Source: Candidatus Methanofilum arcanum
GTDB lineage: Archaea > Halobacteriota > Methanomicrobia > Methanomicrobiales > Methanospirillaceae
NCBI GenBank assembly: GCA_031285085.1
Contig: JAITWW010000113.1
Location: forward strand, 1 to 36,324
DNA length: 36,324 nt
Reading direction: 5' to 3'
Position numbers and translations under genes: made by a program. Positions 1 through 8,949 of this stretch are shown here, one piece after another; position 1 is the stretch's first letter; each line of letters opens with the position of its first letter. The notes beneath the pieces are model-generated. The model was not told the DNA's origin. It ran no database searches and worked only from the letters and a program-made list of their open reading frames with translations.

Positions 1-1
1 T

Positions 2-205
2 GCACAGGCTTCGATCAAGAGTAGCGACAAAGTGAAGGTGTATCCATGTCAGCTTCCGATGCGCATTTTTGGAAAAGAAGATCAGAATTTTCCAGTAGAA
101 CATGCTGTCAAGATCCTCTGGGGACATACTGTGGATGAAAAAGCACAGTGGGTGGCAGATAAGACGTTTACGGTGCGAATTACAGGGCCATCTCCAGAGG
201 TGTAA
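2..205 (+). CDS. C-terminal fragment of a protein of unknown function (truncated at window edge)
   Basis: Open frame 2 to TAA at 203-205, ...AQASIKSSDKVKVYPCQLPMRIFGKEDQNFPVEHAVKILWGHTVDEKAQWVADKTFTVRITGPSPEV*. Confidence 0.5.
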   Translation, partial: AQASIKSSDKVKVYPCQLPMRIFGKEDQNFPVEHAVKILWGHTVDEKAQWVADKTFTVRITGPSPEV

Positions 206-258
206 GAACATTTGAACAGTACCCTTATTTTTCTCTTTGAATTATTCCTTCATGAATA

Positions 259-398
259 GGGTCATGTTCGACAGTTGTTGATCAAAATAAATAAGGCCTA
301 ATTCAAAGAAAGTATAGCGAGCCAAAAGATTGTAACATGCATGAAAACTCACTTTGAAAAATAGGTGACTTCTCAAAAACAATTATCGAACATGATCC
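259..398. repeat. Imperfect inverted repeat pair (259-277 / 380-398), possible small non-autonomous element
   Basis: gggtcatgttcgacagttg vs reverse complement of caattatcgaacatgatcc (ggatcatgttcgataattg), 16/19 identical, about 100 bp apart in noncoding DNA. Confidence 0.4.
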
Positions 399-599
399 AC
401 GAATAGAATAGGCATTGAAACTATTACGTGATAATTTTAAAAGTAGAAAACAGCTACAAAATTTCTTTTAATAGGTTGCATGTGCTTTCGCTGCGGCGTT
501 CATTATTTTTTTAATATCAGTGTATTATAGAAATTTCATTTTAACATAAAAAGTTAATATATTACAAACACTATAACGAAGTGCGTTTCATATCAGGAC

Positions 600-655
600 T
601 TTACAAAGTCCATACATAAATTTTAAAATAGATATAGAAAGGTAGTTATATTAAA
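600..655 (+). promoter_or_regulatory. Candidate Pho box (four 11-bp-phased hexamers) plus TATA-like element upstream of pstS
   Basis: TTTACA-aagtc-CATACA-taaat-TTTAAA-ataga-TATAGA, then TTATATTAAA (646-655); pattern repeated at 1969-2024. Confidence 0.55.
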
Positions 656-698
656 TGATCTAAAGTAATGCTACACATTTCATGGAGATGTCTACAAG

Positions 699-1499
699 AT
701 GCAAAAATTATTCAGTATCATTACGATCATGGCATTCTCATTATGCCTGATTTCCAGCTGTGCTGGCGACGTCAGTGGTACCGTCTCGACAAGTGGTTCT
801 ACCTCAACGGAAAAAGTCATAGCTTCTCTCATTGAAGCGTTTACCATAGAAAACCCAGATGTAACAATTACATATGATGCGACAGGTTCTGGTGCAGGTA
901 TTACCGCTGTTACCGATGGGATCTCTGATATTGGTCTTTCCAGTAGAAAACTGAGAGATTCAGAAACTGGTCTTGATGCGACCGTTATCGCTCTGGATGG
1001 TATTGCAATTATTGTCAACAACGCCAATATTGTCGAAGACCTTACTATCGAGCAGATTGCTGGACTTTTCACTGGAACATTCACGAACTGGGAGGAGGTT
1101 GGTGGAGAAGACGCTCCTGTAGCGATCATCGGTCGTGAAGGAGGCTCTGGAACCAGAGATGGTTTTGAAAGCATTGTTGGTGTAGCAGAAGACTGTGTGT
1201 ACGATCAGGAGCTCACATCGACTGGAGCAGTCATCGCTGCAGTAGCTTCCAATAAATATGCCATCGGGTATGCTTCTCTGTCCGCTGTTAGCACCGATAC
1301 AAAGACTCTGACAGTTGAAGGTGTGGCATGTGCAGAAGAAACCGTACTTGACGGAACATACGCAATTCAGCGTCCCTTTATCATGGTAACACACAGTGGT
1401 GAGAAACTTTCAGATGCTACCAGTGCCTTTATTGAGTTTGCACTGAGCCCAGATGTTGCTGAAATTATCCTGAATGCAGGGGCAATACAGCCACGATAA
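699..1499 (+). CDS. pstS: Phosphate ABC transporter substrate-binding protein PstS (lipoprotein-like)
   Basis: Signal peptide with lipobox-like LISSC; STSGSTSTEKVIASLIEAF, TYDATGSGAGI, GREGGSGTRDGFE motifs; followed by pstCAB-phoU. Confidence 0.93.
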   Translation: MQKLFSIITIMAFSLCLISSCAGDVSGTVSTSGSTSTEKVIASLIEAFTIENPDVTITYDATGSGAGITAVTDGISDIGLSSRKLRDSETGLDATVIALDGIAIIVNNANIVEDLTIEQIAGLFTGTFTNWEEVGGEDAPVAIIGREGGSGTRDGFESIVGVAEDCVYDQELTSTGAVIAAVASNKYAIGYASLSAVSTDTKTLTVEGVACAEETVLDGTYAIQRPFIMVTHSGEKLSDATSAFIEFALSPDVAEIILNAGAIQPR

Positions 1500-1968
1500 A
1501 AGAGAAAGCACTTCACATTGTCGTAGTGTTAACCTATTTACCATCAAGCAGATCGCAGGGCATGCTTGCAGATCATGCAAGATTCTTTTAAATCACACGG
1601 TTGATGACCACATCAGCTGTACTTTTTTCGCTTTAAGGAGATAAAAGCCATACTGCCTGGAATTCAGGTAGCTGATACCCCAATTCTTTCATATCGCAAT
1701 GAATACCTTAGAGAAAGGTTTGAATGCATCTTTTTCTCCTTCTTATGAAATAACACCTTTACTGCGACTTAGATAACACATTATTCTCATCGTTGCAAAC
1801 GGGCAACTGGTGATGCTGTTATGAATGTACGGTTGAATGTATTGTTGAAACGCACGCAACATTATATTAAAGCAGCTTTTGTCACGAAAAGCCCTCATTT
1901 GGTTCTTTAAAGCGTTTTTTTCTTTCACAATGGCCAGTAGCTTGCAAAAGTGATTTCCATATTAAAAC

Positions 1969-2024
1969 TTTACAAAAAGCATACATAAATCATAAATTTC
2001 ATATAGATCATAATTTATATTAAA
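1969..2024 (+). promoter_or_regulatory. Second candidate Pho box plus TATA-like element
   Basis: TTTACA-aaaag-CATACA-taaat-CATAAA-tttca-TATAGA (11-bp period), then TTTATATTAAA (2014-2024); parallels 600-655. Confidence 0.55.
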
Positions 2025-2064
2025 AAGAATAACAAAATGCTATGTATTTCATGGAGATGTTTAG

Positions 2065-2172
2065 ATGATGAAAAGAACACTCAGTCTCATTATGGTCATG
2101 TTACTTTCATTGTGTTTGGTTGTAAGCTGTTTCAGTGATGTCTGTGGCACCGTTTCAACAAGCGGTTTTTGA
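2065..2172 (+). pseudogene. Truncated pstS paralogue (35 codons plus stop), remnant or leader peptide upstream of pstC
   Basis: MMKRTLSLIMVMLLSLCLVVSCFSDVCGTVSTSGF* aligns with the PstS N-terminus MQKLFSIITIMAFSLCLISSCAGDVSGTVSTSGS; shared upstream tttcatggagatgt. Confidence 0.75.
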
Positions 2173-2200
2173 TCTTGTATAGCTATATTAAGGTGCTACC

Positions 2201-3070
2201 ATGAAAATGAAAGAAGCGGTAGAAAAGATAATGAGTGGTTTCTTTTTTCTTTGCGGCGCAACGACAATTATAGCAGTTTCAGCTATATCTATATATATGG
2301 TTATAAGTGGAATTCCTGCTATAATCGAGATCGGAGTGAAAGAATTCCTGTTGGGAGAGGTCTGGAAAAGCACAGCAGCTGAGCCAAAATTTGGGATACT
2401 TCCCTTCATCCTCACCTCTGTGTTTGGCACATTTGGTGCAATACTCCTTGGTGTGCCAATTGGACTGATGACAGCAGTATTTTTGTCAAAACTCGCAAAT
2501 GAAAAAATAGCAGCAAGTTTTCGTCCAACTGTTGAACTTTTGGCAGGTATTCCTTCTGTGGTATATGGTCTCGTTGGTATGATTGTCTTAGTTCCCGTAA
2601 TAATGAATACCTTTGGCTTGAAAAATGGAACATGTCTATTGGCAGCAATTTTAGTACTTGCAATTATGATCCTTCCAAGCATCATCAGTGTAAGTGAAAC
2701 AGCACTTAATGCCGTACCAAAGGAATACGAAGAAGCAAGCTATGCACTTGGAGCTACAAAGATGGAGACTATTTTTAAAGTGAGCATTCCTTCTGCCAAG
2801 AGTGGAATTGTCGCTGGAATAGTTCTTGGAATAGGTCGTGCCATTGGAGAGGCAATGGCGGTTATGATGGTGGCAGGTAATGTGGCAAATATGCCTGAGC
2901 TTTTTAAAAGTGTTACATTTCTGACTACCGCAATAACAAAAGAGATGGCTTATGCTTCTGGGTTGCAGCGAGAGGCGTTATTTAGTATCGCGCTTGTTTT
3001 GTTTATCTTTATTATGGTAATTAACGGTATTTTGAACGTTTTATTGAAAAAAGGAAGCGGATCAAAGTGA
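2201..3070 (+). CDS. pstC: Phosphate ABC transporter permease PstC
   Basis: Six-TM permease; ELLAGIPSVVYGLVG and IGRAIGEAMAVMMVAGN motifs; GTGA overlap with pstA. Confidence 0.93.
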   Translation: MKMKEAVEKIMSGFFFLCGATTIIAVSAISIYMVISGIPAIIEIGVKEFLLGEVWKSTAAEPKFGILPFILTSVFGTFGAILLGVPIGLMTAVFLSKLANEKIAASFRPTVELLAGIPSVVYGLVGMIVLVPVIMNTFGLKNGTCLLAAILVLAIMILPSIISVSETALNAVPKEYEEASYALGATKMETIFKVSIPSAKSGIVAGIVLGIGRAIGEAMAVMMVAGNVANMPELFKSVTFLTTAITKEMAYASGLQREALFSIALVLFIFIMVINGILNVLLKKGSGSK

Positions 3071-3924
3071 CACATAAGCTCTCAACAAAGCGGCGTATGT
3101 ATGGTCTTGCTTTAGAATCTGCTATTTATCTCTGTGCTGGAATTACTGCTGCGTTACTTATTATATTAATTTTATATATTTTTTATAGGGGACTTGGAAC
3201 AATCACATGGGAACTTCTCACCACACAGCGCAGTGCACTGAGAGGCACTATTGGTATTCTTCCAAACATCTTATTTACACTCTATATTATTTTTACGTCC
3301 ATGATTATCGTCCTTCCTATTGGTATTGGAGCTGCAGTGTACTTAACTGAGTACACCACCAGTAAAAAATTAACACATGCTATTGAGTTTGCTATCGAGA
3401 CTCTCGCTGGTATTCCCTCTATCATATATGGGCTTGCCGGATATCTCATATTCTGTCTGAAGATGGGGATAGGAACGAGTATTCTCGCAGGAGCACTTAC
3501 CTTAGCCCTTATCATTTTGCCAACCATTGTAAGGACTACACAGGAAGCGCTTAAAACTGTCCCTGATTCATATCGTGAGGCATCAGTTGCTCTTGGTTCG
3601 ACGAAATGGCATACGATCAAAACAGTCATTTTTCCATCCAGTTTGGATGGCGTTGTCAGTGGCTCTATTCTTGCTGTTGGACGTATTGTCGGTGAGAGTG
3701 CAGCTTTGCTTTTCACGGCTGGAACAGCATATTCCTTAGTGTCCAACTACTTTGATGCTCTGGGGACTAGTGGTGGGACATTGAGTGTTGCTTTGTATGT
3801 CTATGTCTCTGAACACGGAAGATTTGATGTGGGATTTGCCATTGCCTCAATTTTAATGATTATTGTACTTATCATAAATGTTAGTGCAAGAATGATAAAG
3901 AAATATCTTGTATATGACAGGTGA
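3067..3924 (+). CDS. pstA: Phosphate ABC transporter permease PstA
   Basis: ETLAGIPSIIYGLAGY, ALGSTKWHTIKTVIFPSSLDGVVSGSILAVGRIVGESAALLFTAGTA; GTG start overlapping pstC stop. Confidence 0.93.
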   Translation: MTHKLSTKRRMYGLALESAIYLCAGITAALLIILILYIFYRGLGTITWELLTTQRSALRGTIGILPNILFTLYIIFTSMIIVLPIGIGAAVYLTEYTTSKKLTHAIEFAIETLAGIPSIIYGLAGYLIFCLKMGIGTSILAGALTLALIILPTIVRTTQEALKTVPDSYREASVALGSTKWHTIKTVIFPSSLDGVVSGSILAVGRIVGESAALLFTAGTAYSLVSNYFDALGTSGGTLSVALYVYVSEHGRFDVGFAIASILMIIVLIINVSARMIKKYLVYDR

Positions 3925-3927
3925 ACG

Positions 3928-4680
3928 ATGGATATAATTAATGTAAAGAATTTAAATTTATATTACAGCAACTTTCATGCTTTAAAGGATGTAAACATAG
4001 ATATTCCTGAAAAGGAAATTACTGCCCTGATTGGCCCCTCTGGGTGTGGGAAAAGTACGTTTCTCAAAACACTCAACCGCATGAATGATCTCATACAGGG
4101 CGTGAAAATAACTGGTGAGGTGAAGTTTCGTGATGAGGACATCTTTGCAAAGGATATAGATGTGACTCGCCTTCGCAAAAATATCGGTATGGTCTTCCAA
4201 AAACCAAATCCTTTTCCCATGAGCATATATGACAATGTTGCCTATGGACCAAAGCTTCATGGAACTTTGAAGCGAAATGAGTTAAATGACCTGGTTGAGC
4301 GCTCTTTGCGTGGGGCTGCCTTGTGGGATGAAGTGAAAGACCGTTTGAAAAAAAGTGCCCTTAGCCTTTCTGGTGGACAGCAGCAACGGCTTTGCATTGC
4401 CAGGGCTCTCGCTGTAGAACCAGATGTGCTTCTGATGGATGAGCCCACTTCAGCGCTGGACCCAGCAAGTACGATGAAGATTGAAGAACTGATGAGTGTT
4501 TTGAAAAAAAACTATACTGTTGTCATTGTCACCCATAATATGCAACAAGCGGCTCGTATATCTGATAACACAGCTTTCTTCCTTGTTGGTGAGTTGATAG
4601 AAGTGGGACGTACTGACAAAGTATTCTCCATGCCACAAGATAAGCGAACAGAGGACTACATAACTGGAAGGTTTGGTTAA
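3928..4680 (+). CDS. pstB: Phosphate ABC transporter ATP-binding protein PstB
   Basis: Walker [10 protein letters not shown], signature [16 protein letters not shown], Walker [14 protein letters not shown]. Confidence 0.96.
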   Translation: MDIINVKNLNLYYSNFHALKDVNIDIPEKEITALIGPSGCGKSTFLKTLNRMNDLIQGVKITGEVKFRDEDIFAKDIDVTRLRKNIGMVFQKPNPFPMSIYDNVAYGPKLHGTLKRNELNDLVERSLRGAALWDEVKDRLKKSALSLSGGQQQRLCIARALAVEPDVLLMDEPTSALDPASTMKIEELMSVLKKNYTVVIVTHNMQQAARISDNTAFFLVGELIEVGRTDKVFSMPQDKRTEDYITGRFG

Positions 4681-4699
4681 AATTTAGGAGCGATTCATC

Positions 4700-5362
4700 A
4701 TGAATAATAGACAAGTTTTTGATTTTGAACTCAAGGAACTCTCTTCCGAATTAATACGAATGGGAGTTGCTGCGACAGAAGCTGTCGGCAAAGCAATGAT
4801 TGCGCTTGAAAAAAACGACAAAGACCTTGCTTGGACGGTTATTTTAGGAGACAAAGTAATTGATGAGATGGAGCGAAGCATAGAGAACCGTTGCTTTCGG
4901 CTTTTGCTTACACAACAACCTGTAGCACGCGATCTTCGAAAAATAAATGTAGCTATCAAAATGATTACTGATATTGAACGTATTGGAGATGCAGCCGTTG
5001 ATATTTCGAGGCTTTCCTTAGATAGAGGAGAATGTATATTTCCAGAGATTCAAAAGTCCGTGTTTGAAATGGCAGATGTAGCTCGATCCATGGTGGATGC
5101 AAGTATTGAAGCATATGTGCATGAAGATGAGGAAGCTGCAAAACAGACGATGGAAAAAGATGCCATTGTAGATATGTATTTTATTGATATCCGTAATGCA
5201 TTTGGTCAGCGCCTCAGTAGAAATACAGATGACATCATCGAAATTATGGATTATCTCATGATCATTAAATATTTGGAGCGTGTAGGAGATCATGCGGTTA
5301 ATATATGTGAGTGGGTGGAATTTTACAAAACTGGCATTCATCAAAAAGAGCGGATTTTGTAA
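4700..5362 (+). CDS. phoU: Phosphate signalling regulator PhoU
   Basis: Two PhoU repeats (ITDIERIGDAAVDIS, IKYLERVGDHAVNICEW), 220 aa, directly after pstB. Confidence 0.93.
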   Translation: MNNRQVFDFELKELSSELIRMGVAATEAVGKAMIALEKNDKDLAWTVILGDKVIDEMERSIENRCFRLLLTQQPVARDLRKINVAIKMITDIERIGDAAVDISRLSLDRGECIFPEIQKSVFEMADVARSMVDASIEAYVHEDEEAAKQTMEKDAIVDMYFIDIRNAFGQRLSRNTDDIIEIMDYLMIIKYLERVGDHAVNICEWVEFYKTGIHQKERIL

Positions 5363-5386
5363 TATTCTTGATTGGAGGAATATTTG

Positions 5387-6091
5387 ATGAACGAGAAGAT
5401 CATCATTGTTGAAGATGATGAAAGTATCCGCCGCTTAGTGGAGGTAACTCTGAAAAGTCATGGCTATAATCCATTAGGCTTTGATAATGCAGAAGATGCT
5501 TTAGCAGAAATGAGCAAAGAAGCTCCTGCTATTGCGATTTTTGATATTATGATGGCTGGGGTGGATGGTTTGGAAGCGGTAAGGCGCATACGTCAAATCG
5601 AACGCTTGAGGGCAGTTCCAATTATTATGCTTACAGCAAAGGATAGAGAATTAGACAAGATAATTGGACTGGATTCAGGTGCTGATGACTATATGACAAA
5701 ACCATTTTCTGTTCTTGAGCTGTGTGCAAGAGTTCGTGCCCAGCTTCGTCGTACTGCAAGTGACGAAAAATGTGTGGCTGTTATCTATGAAAGTAATGAC
5801 CTGTGCATAAATATTGCTGCACATGAGGTCACCGTAGCCGATGTTCCTGTGCTTTTGACATTGAAAGAGTTTGAACTTCTTAAACTCCTAATAGAAAATC
5901 GAAACAGGGCACTTTCACGAATGGAGATTTTAGCTCAGGTTTGGGGTGAGGATTACTGTGGTGAAACGAGAACGCTTGATATCCATATTGGAACCCTTCG
6001 TCAAAAACTTGGAGATACCGCCGAAAATAGTAGGTACATAAAAACAATACGGGGAGTAGGATACCGTTTCATCGGAGGTGATAAGGAGTGA
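5387..6091 (+). CDS. OmpR/PhoB-family response regulator (REC plus winged-helix DNA-binding domain)
   Basis: Receiver EDDESIRR...FDIMM...MLTAKD...DYMTKPF; C-terminal LTLKEFELLKLL...RTLDIHIGTLRQKLGD..IKTIRGVGYRF. RBS-like ggagg precedes ATG 5387. Confidence 0.92.
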   Translation: MNEKIIIVEDDESIRRLVEVTLKSHGYNPLGFDNAEDALAEMSKEAPAIAIFDIMMAGVDGLEAVRRIRQIERLRAVPIIMLTAKDRELDKIIGLDSGADDYMTKPFSVLELCARVRAQLRRTASDEKCVAVIYESNDLCINIAAHEVTVADVPVLLTLKEFELLKLLIENRNRALSRMEILAQVWGEDYCGETRTLDIHIGTLRQKLGDTAENSRYIKTIRGVGYRFIGGDKE

Positions 6092-7809
6092 AGAATATCG
6101 TGCTGCGTGGGTTTGTTCTTATCCTTACTGTAGCCCTTATTATGTCTGGGCTATTGAGCGCTGCTATATTTAGTGGAGAAGAAACAAAGCTTCAAAAAGA
6201 AGAGTTAACCCGTATTGCTACTATCATTTCTCGTCAATTTGACCCAATGCAGGATCACGATGCGCAAGCAGATGCAATCGCGACCGTTCTTCACAGGGTT
6301 CGTGTGACGATTATTGATAAAAATGGTACTGTGACTGGGGATTCTGCTGTTGATTATTCTACCATGGAAAATCACGGAAATCGTGCTGAGATCATGGATG
6401 CAAAGGCAACTGGCCGCTCTGTCAGTGTTCGTCAAAGTGATACCATAGGAACAAGGCTCATGTATGCTGCAATCAAAACCCCTGATGGTTCGTATATTCG
6501 ACTTGCTAAGGAATACAATGATATACTTGGAAATTTGTTTTCTTTTCTACCTGCGATTATTCCTGCTGCTTTGATCTCGCTTTTTGTCTCCGTTTTGCTA
6601 GCCAATAATTTTTCACGTCGCGTGACTCAACACATTACAACCATGAATGACAGTCTTTCCAGGGTTAAAGATGGCAATACTATGTTGAATCCGGATGACT
6701 ATCCTTATGACGAACTAAAGGACATGGTCACAAAAATTAATGCACTTGCTTTGGACATTAGCATGCACATCGAAAAACTGCAAGGTGAGAAAGACAAAAT
6801 TGCTTTCATTATGGATAATATGAAAGAGGGATTTATTCTCCTTGACAATCAACAAACGATATTACTTATTAATGACAGTGCTTGTAAGTATCTGGATTGT
6901 AAAAAAACTGTTTCTGGGGAACATATTACACATTGCACACGTAATTATCAGCTTTTACAGGCAGCAGACGATGCAATGAAATGCGGTGAAAACCGCTCTA
7001 TGGACATGAAACTTGATGGCCAGGTGATAGAGACTGCATTCACCTATGTTAACCCCAGGCAAGGAATGGATGATACAGGGCTTATTATCACGATGACGGA
7101 TGTGACAGAAAGACGAAACGCTGTTCAAATGCGGCGTGATTTTTTTTCAAATGCAAGTCATGAATTAAAAACACCAATCACGTCTATAAAGGGAGGAGCG
7201 GAACTGCTTTGCTCAGGTATCCCTCTAGATACAGAACAACGTTCAGAGCTTTTGACAAGGATTGAATTTGAATCAGAGAAGATGTGTACGCTCATAAATG
7301 ACATCATTATGATCAGCCGTATCGAAAGTGGAGAGATTATGGCCGACAGGGAAGATGTCGATTTTGAACAGGTCGTACAGGAATGCTGTGCTGAAGTTCT
7401 TCCTTTGATTGAACAAAATAATGTAATGTTAAATATGGAGCTCGAACCTGCTGTTCTGTTTGCCAACCGCAAAAATTTGCACGAACTTGCCTCAAATCTT
7501 CTGGTAAATGCGATTAAATACAATAAATTTGGTGGCAGTGTAGATGTTTTCTTGAAATCTTATGCAAATGAGGTCATTTTCACAGTGAGAAACGATGGGG
7601 AACCTATACCAATTGGGTATCAAAATCGCGTATTTGAGCGATTTTTCCGTGTAGACAAAGGAAGAAGCAAAAAAGTTGGTGGTACTGGGCTTGGACTTTC
7701 CATTGTAAAACATGTCGTAGATAGCATGAAAGGCACTATCCTTCTTGAAAGTAATGAAAAAGATGGAACAACATTCATCGTTCGTTTACCAAGGAATGAC
7801 CAGATATAA
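6088..7809 (+). CDS. PhoR-like sensor histidine kinase (TM, HAMP, PAS, HisKA, HATPase)
   Basis: SNASHELKTPITSIKGGAELL, NLLVNAIKYNKFGG, GGTGLGLSIVKHVV; GTGA overlap with response regulator. Confidence 0.93.
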   Translation: MKNIVLRGFVLILTVALIMSGLLSAAIFSGEETKLQKEELTRIATIISRQFDPMQDHDAQADAIATVLHRVRVTIIDKNGTVTGDSAVDYSTMENHGNRAEIMDAKATGRSVSVRQSDTIGTRLMYAAIKTPDGSYIRLAKEYNDILGNLFSFLPAIIPAALISLFVSVLLANNFSRRVTQHITTMNDSLSRVKDGNTMLNPDDYPYDELKDMVTKINALALDISMHIEKLQGEKDKIAFIMDNMKEGFILLDNQQTILLINDSACKYLDCKKTVSGEHITHCTRNYQLLQAADDAMKCGENRSMDMKLDGQVIETAFTYVNPRQGMDDTGLIITMTDVTERRNAVQMRRDFFSNASHELKTPITSIKGGAELLCSGIPLDTEQRSELLTRIEFESEKMCTLINDIIMISRIESGEIMADREDVDFEQVVQECCAEVLPLIEQNNVMLNMELEPAVLFANRKNLHELASNLLVNAIKYNKFGGSVDVFLKSYANEVIFTVRNDGEPIPIGYQNRVFERFFRVDKGRSKKVGGTGLGLSIVKHVVDSMKGTILLESNEKDGTTFIVRLPRNDQI

Positions 7810-7818
7810 TTGATGAAG

Positions 7819-7840
7819 AGTTGTCAAGTCTCTGACAACT
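7819..7840 (+). terminator. Hairpin directly after the phoR-like gene
   Basis: AGTTGTCA agtctc TGACAACT, perfect 8-bp stem 10 nt after the stop; no strong T-run. Confidence 0.4.
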
Positions 7841-7888
7841 ATATCCTCTATTTCACCTGAGAGCTATTATGGGTGTGTACCATCAACA

Positions 7889-8776
7889 CTACGAACTACA
7901 TCCGCAGCCACCTGCTGCTATTTTTTCCTCAGCCCAATTATCTGATATGAAATAACTTCCAGGAACGATATACACATTGTCATCTTCACCACCTTCTGGT
8001 ATCATTCCATAAGGGTTCACGAAGCCGCGCAGAATATAAGCACCAAGATAAATATCATCTGGAACTTTATAACTCAACTGTACCGTGGCACTTTTGTCTG
8101 CTGCAATAGATGGGATTGTTGCTTTTTCTGGAAATAATACCTGATTTCCAAGAAGTAACATAATTGAAACTGGTGTGCCTTCCTCTGCATCTCCACCGGT
8201 ATTTACAACCGATACAGATGGTGTAATTCTTGTGCCAGGGTGCAGTGACATAGGTGGAAGAGCTGAGATTGCTGTTATCTGATAGTTTGGCATATTTGGT
8301 GCTTTCTTTGTCCTTGTTATACCAGGAAATGCTGTTGCCTCTGTTGCAGATCCACTTCCTCCTTGAATAGATACTTCTTCTTTTGCTGCATCAGCAAAGT
8401 TTGGTGATACAAGATCATTGCTTGTCGTAACAAGAACTGCGAACTGATATGTACCTCCCACTGTTCCAGATGGAACAACACCTGTAAAAGGCACGGTTAC
8501 ACTTTCATCTGTTCGTAGATATGGTAATGCAACCCACCCAACAAATATAGAACGATTAGATCCAGTACCAAGTGGTAAGAGATAAGCTCCAAGATATCTC
8601 TGTGAGATTGGATCAGTGGCATTATTCAAAACAGTGATAGTTGAAGAAATAACTCCATCACGAGATTCAAGATCTGCGATATCTAAAGACACAGGAAACC
8701 CTGACACAACTCCTACAACTCCCAGTGCTATACACAAAAAAACAGCCACAACACAGCATACCGTATAAGACCTCAT
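7889..8776 (-). CDS. Secreted CARDB-like protein with Cys-rich C-terminus
   Basis: N-terminal signal/TM segment; repeated beta-rich segments (TPSVSVVNTGGDAEEGTPVSIMLLL...VQLSYKVPDDIYLGAYILRGFVNPYGMIPEGGEDDN); ends GGCGCSS. Confidence 0.6.
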   Translation of the reverse strand: MRSYTVCCVVAVFLCIALGVVGVVSGFPVSLDIADLESRDGVISSTITVLNNATDPISQRYLGAYLLPLGTGSNRSIFVGWVALPYLRTDESVTVPFTGVVPSGTVGGTYQFAVLVTTSNDLVSPNFADAAKEEVSIQGGSGSATEATAFPGITRTKKAPNMPNYQITAISALPPMSLHPGTRITPSVSVVNTGGDAEEGTPVSIMLLLGNQVLFPEKATIPSIAADKSATVQLSYKVPDDIYLGAYILRGFVNPYGMIPEGGEDDNVYIVPGSYFISDNWAEEKIAAGGCGCSS

Positions 8777-8949
8777 GAAACCACTTTTCCTTACCTATTA
8801 CTATTGTACAAAGTTACTAAATAAGAAAAGGGTATGCATAGATATTATAAACCTCTTGTGGATTTAAGTTGAAAATTAAATATAAATCATAAATTATAAT
8901 TTTAAAATGGAAAACGAGTGAAAAAGTACAGAGTATGTATACTATACCC

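Noticed and set aside
692-1174. 160-aa antisense ORF inside pstS
   Set aside because: Complement of a confident PstS gene with low-complexity, Ser/Pro-rich translation; same reasoning applies to the other ORFs antisense to pst, phoU, valS, asd, hacA, aksA, ThDP, mmp11, ahcY, egsA, proS and MFS genes.
1743-1928. 61-aa minus ORF between pstS and the pstS remnant
   Set aside because: No motif support; lies in a likely promoter/decayed region.
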